This document shows, piece after piece, positions 1-6,173 of a stretch of 7,013 bases of DNA. The position numbers and the translations under genes were made by a program. Under the pieces are notes generated by a model that was not told the origin of the DNA, did not search any database, and saw only the letters and a list, made by a program, of their open reading frames with translations. The first letter of the stretch is position 1. Each line of letters opens with the position of its first letter. The DNA comes from Candidatus Delongbacteria bacterium (GTDB lineage: Bacteria; CAIWAD01; BS150m-G50): the NCBI GenBank assembly GCA_016784425.1, contig JADHUQ010000127.1:1-7013 (forward strand), given 5' to 3'.

Positions 1-23
1 CGGTAGCCTGCCCACGCAACAAA

Positions 24-53
24 TGTCCACTTATGGTCACTTATGTCTACTCT
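24..53. repeat. Three imperfect tandem 10-bp repeats
   Basis: Three consecutive 10-mers read TGTCCACTTA, TGGTCACTTA and TGTCTACTCT. Copy 2 differs from copy 1 at two positions and copy 3 differs at three. They lie beyond the terminator of the tRNA-Lys gene. The 10-bp period is close to one helical turn, so a protein-binding array is possible. The array is too short and degenerate to exclude chance. Confidence 0.35.
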
Positions 54-102
54 GGCGTCTGATCCGGGGAAAGGTGTGAGGGGCTGAGGAGTATAGACAA
101 CA

Positions 103-129
103 AAGCCCCTCCCGCTATGGAAGGGGCTT
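103..129 (-). terminator. Intrinsic terminator of tRNA-Lys
   Basis: A perfect 8-bp inverted repeat, AAGCCCCT (103-110) and AGGGGCTT (122-129), encloses an 11-nt loop. Read on the minus strand the hairpin is followed by TTTGTTGTC, a short T-rich tract. It starts about 10 bases after the mature 3' end of the tRNA, which is where a single-gene tRNA transcript would be expected to end. Confidence 0.8.
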
Positions 130-138
130 CAGGAAGTA

Positions 139-211
<73 letters not shown>

Positions 212-229
212 AGATTTCTTTTCACAGGT

Positions 230-259
230 AGGATGACTGCACGGGATTACTAATGTCAA
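230..259 (-). promoter_or_regulatory. Candidate sigma70-type promoter of tRNA-Lys
   Basis: On the minus strand a perfect TTGACA (254-259) is followed after 18 bp by CATCCT (230-235). This second box matches three of six -10 consensus bases, including the A at position 2 and the final T. Transcription would start roughly 10-15 bases before the mature tRNA 5' end at 211, leaving a very short leader. The -35 box is convincing and the -10 box is weak. Confidence 0.5.
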
Positions 260-381
260 AGTCAGCCTTCAAGGCCATTAGTTTATTCCCACCCCACACG
301 AAATGCAAGCAAATACTCAGAGTTACAACTGAAGTGATTGCACTCACCGCTGACGTGACCGAAAAGACTTGTGTTTCTGGT

Positions 382-411
382 TTGGGAGAGCTTAACTATT
401 TTAAGTAGAAT
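382..411 (+). promoter_or_regulatory. Candidate promoter of the NYN-S1 gene
   Basis: TTGGGA (382-387, four of six -35 bases) and TAGAAT (406-411, five of six -10 bases) are separated by 18 bp. Initiation would fall near 418, giving a 5' leader of about 75 nt before the ATG at 494. A 5-bp inverted repeat, CTTAA-ctatt-TTAAG (391-405), fills the spacer right up to the -10 box and could be an operator. The rest of the non-coding stretch from 260 to 493 is A/T-rich with no ORF or RNA that I recognise. Confidence 0.45.
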
Positions 412-493
412 CCTGTTCTGCTTTCTTTAAGGGAAGTACACCTGATCTATCGTACCCAAACGGCGTATCCAAAATTAAAATCCGGGAGAAATT

Positions 494-1690
494 ATGGAAC
501 GCGTTGCACTTTTCATCGATGGTAATCACATCCACTCAGCACAACGGTATTTGCGTTGGTCAATCGACTGGGTCAAATTCCGCCAGTATTTCGACCAGGA
601 ATATGATCTGATTGAAGCTGACTATTACCGTACTTTGCGTAATCCCCATGCCCCCGAGGAACGTAATTTCGGTAAATTCCTCGCAACCAACGGCTACCAC
701 CTGCGGGAAAATGTCGCACAGCGAGCTGTGGATAAAGTTACCGGTGAGCGGATTCAGAAAGGCAATCTCGATGTCGATCTGGTCATCGACGCCATTACCT
801 CCACCGAGCAGTGGGACATCGCCGTGCTGGTCACCGGGGCTGAGAGCTTTGTTCCCCTGATCAGAGCATTACGGGAACGGGAAAAAGTTGTTCAGGTCTA
901 CACCACTTCCCAGTACGCTTCCCCGGAACTGCTGACAGCGGCGGGGGACGATCTGGTTGAACTTGAAGCGATCCGGGAGATTGTGGAACGTACCGACCGC
1001 CCACCCAAACCGCTACCTGCGGAACGCCCCACCGTGATGCACCAACGCACCTCCGGTTATGATGCCCCTCCCCGCAATCGTCAGGCCCCACCCACCCGCC
1101 AGGGATTACCAGAGGTTGGCGAGGAGCTGGAAGTTTCCATTATCCATGGCAAACCGTACGGTGTTTTTGTCCGCAACCCCTGGTCGATGAAAATTCTGTT
1201 GCCGGTCAGTGAGCTGCCGGTCGATAAGTATGTCGCCGACATCGCTGAGCTGTTTGAGCAGGAAGACCTCTTCCGGGTCCGTATCACCGAAGTAGACACC
1301 TCAAAAAGTGAACCTGAGGCCAAGGTCACCCTGGCAGACGATCGCATGCTGGCACTGATCCGGGAGCGGTTCGAGCGGTTGCAGAACGAACTGCCACAGC
1401 TACCCGATAAAGGGGTGACCTACCGGTTGCGGGTCAGCCATGTGGAGAAATATGGTGCTTTTCTCGACAACGAATGGGAAGCGAAAGTGCTGCTGCATGT
1501 CAGCAACCTCGGCATCAATCGTTTTATTCGAGATTGTACAGTCCTCTTCGAAGAGGGGGAGATGATTCAGATAGACATCCTGGAGATTCGCAATCCGGCA
1601 GAGCGGATGCTCAGCGTCACCCTGAATGATGCGGAGTTTGCCCAGAAACTGAGCCAGCGCCTCGACCAGCTGGAGAGTAGCCCGCGTTAG
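494..1690 (+). CDS. NYN (LabA/PIN-like) domain protein with two S1-like RNA-binding domains
   Basis: This 398-residue soluble protein starts with an NYN domain (about 1-165), a PIN-like fold found in RNA-processing nucleases. It shows the first-strand motif FIDGNH (Asp9), the K-G-N-L-D-V-D-L-V-I-D segment (Asp93, Asp95, Asp99) and the strand leading to TGAESF (114-119). The last motif is normally S/T-G-D-S-D-F; here the two Asp are Ala116 and Ser118, so catalysis is doubtful. A proline- and arginine-rich linker (about 166-205) leads to two S1-like OB folds, about 206-283 (GVFV, LLPVSEL) and 305-380 (GAFL, LLHVSNL). They look like an internal duplication. Likely role: RNA binding, possibly with nuclease activity. 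The ATG at 494 is preceded by GGGAG five bases upstream and directly begins the NYN first strand. The gene is monocistronic, between its own promoter and a terminator. Domain calls are from motif recognition; the substrate is unknown. Confidence 0.88.
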   Translation: MERVALFIDGNHIHSAQRYLRWSIDWVKFRQYFDQEYDLIEADYYRTLRNPHAPEERNFGKFLATNGYHLRENVAQRAVDKVTGERIQKGNLDVDLVIDAITSTEQWDIAVLVTGAESFVPLIRALREREKVVQVYTTSQYASPELLTAAGDDLVELEAIREIVERTDRPPKPLPAERPTVMHQRTSGYDAPPRNRQAPPTRQGLPEVGEELEVSIIHGKPYGVFVRNPWSMKILLPVSELPVDKYVADIAELFEQEDLFRVRITEVDTSKSEPEAKVTLADDRMLALIRERFERLQNELPQLPDKGVTYRLRVSHVEKYGAFLDNEWEAKVLLHVSNLGINRFIRDCTVLFEEGEMIQIDILEIRNPAERMLSVTLNDAEFAQKLSQRLDQLESSPR

Positions 1691-1720
1691 CGACCACCAC
1701 CCAGAGAGTAATAGATAATA

Positions 1721-1751
1721 AAAAGCCCCGATCAACAGATCAGGGCTTTTT
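1721..1751. terminator. Bidirectional intrinsic terminator between convergent genes
   Basis: AAAAGCCC-C-GATC (1721-1733) pairs with GATC-A-GGGCTTTT (1738-1750) around an AACA tetraloop, with a single C/A mismatch in a 13-position stem. On the plus strand the stem ends in TTTTTGTT. On the minus strand it ends in CTTTTTATTAT. It therefore can serve both the NYN-S1 gene (stop at 1690) and the convergent lipoprotein gene (stop at 1796). Confidence 0.9.
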
Positions 1752-1795
1752 GTTATCAGTTGGTCCCGTTCACAGGTCCGGTCGCAACCGGTTTG

Positions 1796-3103
1796 TTAAA
1801 ACAGGGCACGGATGGTTTCACCGAAACCGACCTGCAAATTCAGCTCCTCCGGTGCTACCGGTGAGAATACCGGATTCTGATCCAGATACTCTGCCACATC
1901 CACCGCTTCGATCGCCAGGCTCCAGCCACTGTTCATGGTCTCGATGAACCGGTTGGCGATCAGGGCATAGCCGACGAAACCGGGATGAACGCCGTCCAGT
2001 GAGAATAGACCGCCGGAGATGAAGTCACTGGTCAACAGGATACCGTTAACGATGTGACCATCCTGGACCAGCTCGGCGAAGTAGCCATTGGCATCCATCA
2101 GTAAAATAGGATGAGCCCGTCCCACGTTCAGAGCGGCAACTGTTGCGGCGATGACACCGTTGTACTCAGTTGTGGTATTTATTACCAACTCCGCTTCGGT
2201 AGCGTCCAGCACCACACCATTGGTCAACGGTGCCAGGGGACTGAAACCGAGACCCTGTGCGAGCTCCTCTTTGGCTGGCAGCAGCACATAGTCCTCACCG
2301 GCACGCAGTGCGATAACTTCACCCTGAACTTCACCATAGAGCTGCATCCCGGCATAGGTGGTGCCGATGTAAGTGCAATAAGGAATTGAAGTTACATCAG
2401 GGATGTTGGCTACAACCACATAATCCACATACCTGGCCACTGAATCCAGCGCCAGACCGTAGAAGGTGGCGAAATCAGCCCCGAACGGCCCCATCGGACT
2501 AAGACCACCGGAAGTAGCATAACCGAGAATGTCATTGTTGCCCAGCCAGAAAGTGGCCAGATCCGGTTGCAGAATGATAGTCTGTTGCAGCTGGGTGCCG
2601 ATACCACGCAGAATGAAGTCGAAGAAAGAGTTGCCAGCGAGAGAAGTCGCAGCATCAACCACGGTGAGGCATTCCTGCAACAGTGCCCCTGGTACACCGA
2701 GGTTGGTATAGGGGAGGGGATGGTCGAGATTACCCAGCAGTGGCATAGGATTGAAAGTGACAGTATCGTATGGAATCGCTATCAGGTCTGGGCCGGAAGC
2801 CCCGAAAGTCAACTCGTAGCGACCATAGCCAGGTGTACTGCTGATACCGGGATAGTTCACATTCACATGGGTTTGCGGGCCCAGATTGAGCTGGCCGGCG
2901 ATCAGGCTGCCAAAGGGGGCATTCTGGCCATCCAGAAAAAGTGCACCCGACTGGAAACCGGCAGTCAGTGAGTTGCCGATGGAAACAATGCTGGTAAAGG
3001 GAAAAGTCGCATCGTAAGTCGGCCGGGTGGGAGCATCGTCATAGGTTGCGCAACCGTAAAGCAGCACGCCACCCAGGACTATAAAGGGGATCAGTTTTCT
3101 CAT
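1796..3103 (-). CDS. GDSL/SGNH-family hydrolase, predicted outer-membrane lipoprotein
   Basis: This 435-residue protein begins with a lipoprotein signal: MRKLIPF, a hydrophobic stretch, and Cys18 in LYGC. Tyr at -2 is not typical of a lipobox. Ala19 after the Cys has no inner-membrane retention signal, so outer-membrane sorting is likely. SGNH hydrolase blocks follow: nucleophile Ser45 in SIGNSLTAGF (GDSL variant GNSL), NLGVPGA (134-140) as the glycine block, GNND (188-191) with Asn190, and DGVHP (370-374) with catalytic Asp370 and His373. The complete set of catalytic residues predicts an active esterase or lipase. It is much longer than a minimal SGNH domain (around 200 residues), with insertions between blocks and about 60 residues after the His. 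The start at 3103 is chosen because AAGGAGG lies five bases upstream and the signal peptide starts there; an in-frame ATG 27 codons upstream would put the signal sequence inside. It follows the FadL-like gene by 10 bp. The substrate cannot be told. Confidence 0.9.
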   Translation of the reverse strand: MRKLIPFIVLGGVLLYGCATYDDAPTRPTYDATFPFTSIVSIGNSLTAGFQSGALFLDGQNAPFGSLIAGQLNLGPQTHVNVNYPGISSTPGYGRYELTFGASGPDLIAIPYDTVTFNPMPLLGNLDHPLPYTNLGVPGALLQECLTVVDAATSLAGNSFFDFILRGIGTQLQQTIILQPDLATFWLGNNDILGYATSGGLSPMGPFGADFATFYGLALDSVARYVDYVVVANIPDVTSIPYCTYIGTTYAGMQLYGEVQGEVIALRAGEDYVLLPAKEELAQGLGFSPLAPLTNGVVLDATEAELVINTTTEYNGVIAATVAALNVGRAHPILLMDANGYFAELVQDGHIVNGILLTSDFISGGLFSLDGVHPGFVGYALIANRFIETMNSGWSLAIEAVDVAEYLDQNPVFSPVAPEELNLQVGFGETIRALF

Positions 3104-3108
3104 GATTT

Positions 3109-3116
3109 CCTCCTTA
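3109..3116 (-). promoter_or_regulatory. Stop codon fused to Shine-Dalgarno: FadL-like / SGNH junction
   Basis: The minus strand reads TAAGGAGG. The TAA stop of the barrel gene shares its two A residues with a full-length AAGGAGG Shine-Dalgarno that sits five bases before the lipoprotein ATG. Ribosomes finishing the barrel would be placed on the next start, which indicates translational coupling. Confidence 0.8.
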
Positions 3117-4361
3117 GAAATTGATGGCGTAGCTGACGCCGAAAGCCTGTGCACCGCTCTGATAGAAGCCGGGGAAATCCTCAAAGGTGGAGACCCTGTC
3201 GGCGATACGGATGTTCAGGTAGTAGAGGTCAATTTGCATCCGCTCGGTCAGCTGATAGCCCATTCCGAAAGTATAGCCGTTGCGGTCGGCATCCGGCAGG
3301 GAAGGTTCCAGTCGCCCCTGCTTGATCGGGGTCCGATCGAGGTAGAAACCACCCCGCAAGGTCAGCTGCTCGTTGATGAAGTATTCCAGACCGAAACGGT
3401 AGTTCCAGACCGACTGGAAATCCTTTTCCTGAACCGAGTCCGTGACGATATCGGTCTCTTCGGCGAAATCTATCGTGAGTGCATCATAGACAACCCAGCC
3501 GGTATAGTTGGCGTCCGCTTCCACGGTCAGCCATTCAAAGGGATGCAGTGCCAGCGCCATTGAGATCTGCTCCGGCAGCTTGATATCGGTGCTGACATCC
3601 ATCTCCGGCAGGCTGGTTTCGAGGAAAGCATCCCAGTCCCCACGGCCGGTAGCGGCGTAGTCAAAGGTCGCGGTACCGCTCTCCCCTTCCAGGGTTATAC
3701 TTGAGCGCCAGTTAATACCTATAGTCACCAGCGGCATCGGTTTGATCATCAGGCCGGCGTTCCAACCCTGGCCGATGGCAGTACCCTCAATATTCACATC
3801 GACTTCGGTATCAACCGGTGTAACATATGAATCCTTCGACAGTTCCATCATGCCATAGACATAATTGTAACCACCGCCAATCGCTACCTGATCGTTGATC
3901 ATCCAGGCAAGGTTGAAGTTGAAGTCAAAGGTCATCAGGTTGATCTCTTCACTGATATGGCGGCCCAGCCAATCCTCCTCCCAGAGGGTTCCCAGACCGT
4001 AAGGGGTGAAAACGCCCAGTCCAAATGTCAAGGGGCGACCCCGGGGACAGGCATAACTGGCATAAATGGTGCTGGGGAAAAAGGTCTGCTGCTCCATGTC
4101 AACAGTACCCCAGTTTGGCGCATTGTCTGGTCCGGTAAAGGTGGCTGTCGGCATGATGGCACAGGTTCCGATCTGGAACTCGTTTTCCAGCCAGGCCAGT
4201 CCGGCCGGATTGTAGAAATTGGCGCTGGCATCACCGGCTGTCGCTGTAAAAGCGCCGGCCATACCAAGTGCGCGCGCACCCTGTTCCGCCAGTGCGAACC
4301 CGGCAGCAAAGAGCTGGCTGCTCAACACCAGGACTGCAAAGATGGTGAGAATTCTCTTCAT
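3114..4361 (-). CDS. FadL/OmpP1-family outer-membrane transport barrel
   Basis: This 415-residue protein has a Sec signal peptide (MKRILTIFAVLVLSSQLFA, cleavage near Ala19-Ala20). The FadL N-terminal signature follows: EQGARALGMAGAFTA (26-40), then DASANFYNPAGLA (44-56) with the NPAG motif of the plug. The rest is alternating amphipathic beta strands, including FadL-like LRGGFYLDRTPI (335-346) and LPDADRNGYTFGMGY (355-369). It ends in Phe after VSYAINF, a typical barrel-assembly signal. FadL homologues take up long-chain fatty acids or other hydrophobic compounds by lateral diffusion from the barrel; the substrate here is unknown. GGAGG lies four bases before the chosen ATG, and the signal peptide starts there, so an in-frame ATG 14 codons upstream is rejected. 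It is coupled to the SGNH lipoprotein just downstream, which suggests they act together on lipid-like substrates at the cell surface. Confidence 0.93.
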   Translation of the reverse strand: MKRILTIFAVLVLSSQLFAAGFALAEQGARALGMAGAFTATAGDASANFYNPAGLAWLENEFQIGTCAIMPTATFTGPDNAPNWGTVDMEQQTFFPSTIYASYACPRGRPLTFGLGVFTPYGLGTLWEEDWLGRHISEEINLMTFDFNFNLAWMINDQVAIGGGYNYVYGMMELSKDSYVTPVDTEVDVNIEGTAIGQGWNAGLMIKPMPLVTIGINWRSSITLEGESGTATFDYAATGRGDWDAFLETSLPEMDVSTDIKLPEQISMALALHPFEWLTVEADANYTGWVVYDALTIDFAEETDIVTDSVQEKDFQSVWNYRFGLEYFINEQLTLRGGFYLDRTPIKQGRLEPSLPDADRNGYTFGMGYQLTERMQIDLYYLNIRIADRVSTFEDFPGFYQSGAQAFGVSYAINF

Positions 4362-4512
4362 GATTCCTCCGTCGGTAAACTCAACTCCCAACCTGTCAAA
4401 CAATGTATTTCACGCTGAAGTAATTTGCAGAATCGGGTACTTTAACAGCTGCAAGTTAGGGCTAAACAGCCTAACAGCAAATCAAAACCTGATTTCACAA
4501 CTGCTGCTAATC
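4362..4512 (-). other. Intergenic gap with two small hairpins, between DUF3467 and FadL-like genes
   Basis: This 151-bp gap is A/T-rich. It holds an 8-bp hairpin, GTTAG-g-GCT-aaac-AGC-CTAAC (4455-4475, one bulged G), and a second 6-bp hairpin, AAATCA-aaacc-TGATTT (4479-4495). Neither is followed by a good T-tract in the minus direction, so neither is a clear terminator. A perfect TTGACA on the minus strand (about 4395-4400) has no -10 box at proper spacing and would start inside the barrel gene's ribosome-binding site. Whether the barrel gene has its own promoter here cannot be settled from the sequence. Confidence 0.45.
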
Positions 4513-4884
4513 TCACTTTTTGGCCCCTTTTTCCTCCGATTCCTCACCGGGCGGAGTCTTGTAATCGGGGAAGCCGGGTGTTTTAAAACCGAAGTACCGC
4601 TCCTGCTGCTCGGCTCCAGGTAGTTTAATCTCACCGAATTGCTTTTCGTATTTGCGGATATTCTCCTCCAGAGACTTCAACAGAGCCTTGGAGTGAACCG
4701 GTGTCATGATTATCCGATTCTGGATCTGGGTACGGGGAGTGCCGGGCAGAATACGGGCAAAGTCGAATATCAGCTCCGCGCTGGAGTGGTGGATGAAGAC
4801 CACGTTGGCGTATTCACCCTGTGCTGTTTTCTCATCGATATTGAGGTTGACCGATTGCTGGGTGGGCATGCGTCCACTGTTCAT
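4513..4884 (-). CDS. DUF3467 family protein
   Basis: This 123-residue protein is recognisable as DUF3467 (function unknown) from the run LNIDEKTAQGEYAN (14-27), the HHSSAELIFDFARILPG segment (32-48), and RIIMTPVHSKALLKSLEENI (57-76) followed by the KYEKQFGEI helix end. It has no signal peptide or membrane segment, so it should be cytoplasmic. The C-terminal about 30 residues (from Pro102) are polar, charged and low-complexity, ending EESEEKGAKK, and are probably disordered. The ATG at 4884 has AAGGAG seven bases upstream. An internal Met6 would lack that spacing. It follows the CorC/HlyC-like gene by 11 bp and is probably cotranscribed with it. Confidence 0.87.
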   Translation of the reverse strand: MNSGRMPTQQSVNLNIDEKTAQGEYANVVFIHHSSAELIFDFARILPGTPRTQIQNRIIMTPVHSKALLKSLEENIRKYEKQFGEIKLPGAEQQERYFGFKTPGFPDYKTPPGEESEEKGAKK

Positions 4885-4891
4885 CAGAAAT

Positions 4892-4898
4892 CTCCTTA
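4892..4898 (-). promoter_or_regulatory. Stop codon fused to Shine-Dalgarno: CorC/HlyC-like / DUF3467 junction
   Basis: The minus strand reads TAAGGAG: the TAA stop of the transporter-like gene overlaps the AAGGAG that serves the DUF3467 start seven bases on. It is the same arrangement as at the barrel/lipoprotein junction and supports cotranslation of the pair. Confidence 0.75.
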
Positions 4899-6173
4899 TG
4901 ACAATGACTTTGTGTTGTCTGAATTACTCTTGGTAGTTGCCGGGGGTGGTTCAACCAGGGCAGCGTCATGTTCGAGGATGACAGATATCAAGCGGCGGCG
5001 GGTGCCCCGCGCGACCTGGAAGTTCAAACCATCGATTGCCAGTTTTTCTCCCGGGTAGGGGATTCCATCGTGACGATCGATGATCCAGCCACCGACTGTT
5101 TCCCAGTTGCCCTCCGGTTGGGGACGATTCAACACACGGAAAAAATCATCCAGCTCCATCCGGGTGTTGATCAACCAGCGGTTATCATCCAGGGTTCGGA
5201 TCCAGACCACCTCCGGATCGTATTCATCGTGTATATCGCCGAACAGCTCTTCTGCCAGATCTTCATGGGTAATGATACCGGCAGTGCCACCATATTCATC
5301 GAGTATTACCACCAGATTGAGCTGTCGTTGATCAAACGCTTTCAGCAGGGTCTGTACCGAGACCCCCTCCGGAAAGAACTCCACCGGTCGCACTATATCC
5401 TTCAGGACTGCCGGACGTTTGAAAAAATCCCGTGCTGTAACATACCCGTTAATATGATCTACATCCTCCTGGAAGACGGGGAATTTTGAGAATCCCGATT
5501 TCACAATCATTGGAATTGCCTCAGCCAGAGGAGTCTCCTCCGGCAAAGCGATTATATCTACCCGGGGGGTTAACACCTCCTTCGCCGTCCGCTCAGACAG
5601 CTCCACCACATTGTGGATGATGGCAAGCGCCTCCTTGTTCAACAGCTGTGCATCAAACTCGGCATGAAATATCGCCTTGAAGGAGTTGCGGTAAAAGGTG
5701 GTCATATCCGTGGTGTCAGCCGAACCAGCCAGCCGCGCCAGGAACACCGAGAAGAGACGCGCCGTAATCACTACCGGCAAGAACAGGAGGAAAAAGAGAC
5801 CGACCGGCAGGGAGGTGCCGGGGAATAGTTGGTTATGATAATGCTGAAAGATGATTTTGGGGACTATCTCTGTAAAGAGGATGATCAGCAGGGCGGAGAG
5901 GATAAAGGTTTCTGCCCTGGTGAAACCAAGCTCAGCGAAATACACTACCGCCAGGGTGGTAAAGGTGGTGACGGCGATGTTGTTTCCTACCAGTGTGGTC
6001 GAGAGGAAGTTCTCCGGATTGACGACAAACCACCTGGTCAGACGAGCACCGACACGTCTGTTTTTCACCCAGACATCCACCAGCATCTGGTTGAGTCTGG
6101 TAAAACCGATTTCGGAACCGGAAAATAGAAATGACATGGCGAAGGTGATAATCAACAGCGTCAGTATCAACAT
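4896..6173 (-). CDS. CNNM (DUF21)-CBS-CBS-CorC_HlyC membrane protein
   Basis: This 425-residue protein has the standard order of the HlyC/CorC (CNNM) family. An N-terminal CNNM/DUF21 membrane domain (about 1-150) has hydrophobic segments near 1-18, 57-77, 86-106 and 120-146, with the family motifs SGSE (18-21), LVGNN (61-65) and TEIVPK (101-106). A CBS pair (about 195-312) follows, with LTPRVDI (201-207), FSKFPVF and DEYGGTAGIIT (292-302). A CorC_HlyC domain (about 320-402) contains ETVGGWI and DRHDGIPYPGE, and the tail after 405 is polar. Family members are implicated in Mg2+/Co2+ homeostasis; the name hemolysin C is historical. The gene starts at 6173, overlapping the end of the upstream yigZ-like gene by 7 bp (ATGTTGA), with a GGGGG run as ribosome-binding site. 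The specific ion cannot be told. The canonical G before E-I-x-P-K is Thr101 here. Confidence 0.94.
   Translation of the reverse strand: MLILTLLIITFAMSFLFSGSEIGFTRLNQMLVDVWVKNRRVGARLTRWFVVNPENFLSTTLVGNNIAVTTFTTLAVVYFAELGFTRAETFILSALLIILFTEIVPKIIFQHYHNQLFPGTSLPVGLFFLLFLPVVITARLFSVFLARLAGSADTTDMTTFYRNSFKAIFHAEFDAQLLNKEALAIIHNVVELSERTAKEVLTPRVDIIALPEETPLAEAIPMIVKSGFSKFPVFQEDVDHINGYVTARDFFKRPAVLKDIVRPVEFFPEGVSVQTLLKAFDQRQLNLVVILDEYGGTAGIITHEDLAEELFGDIHDEYDPEVVWIRTLDDNRWLINTRMELDDFFRVLNRPQPEGNWETVGGWIIDRHDGIPYPGEKLAIDGLNFQVARGTRRRLISVILEHDAALVEPPPATTKSNSDNTKSLS

Noticed and set aside
1778..1791. Hairpin CCGGT-cgca-ACCGG just after the lipoprotein stop as its terminator
   Set aside because: It has no T-tract on the minus strand, while the much stronger hairpin at 1721-1751 lies just beyond and fits termination in both directions.
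3104..3184. Upstream in-frame ATG extending the lipoprotein by 27 residues
   Set aside because: It would bury the lipoprotein signal peptide inside the protein and ignore the full AAGGAGG placed five bases before the ATG at 3103.
3102..3563. A 153-codon plus-strand open frame opposite the barrel gene (another of the same length at 3957-4418)
   Set aside because: Both are shadows of the FadL-like gene, without any domain-like content. The reverse strand explains the region fully.
4395..4400. Perfect TTGACA upstream of the barrel gene as a -35 box
   Set aside because: At 16-18 bp spacing there is no acceptable -10 hexamer, and the start point would fall in the barrel gene's Shine-Dalgarno sequence.
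4968..5489. A 173-codon open frame on the plus strand opposite the CorC/HlyC-like gene
   Set aside because: It lies wholly antisense to a gene with clear family motifs. Its translation shows no recognisable domain, and no promoter or ribosome-binding site accompanies it.
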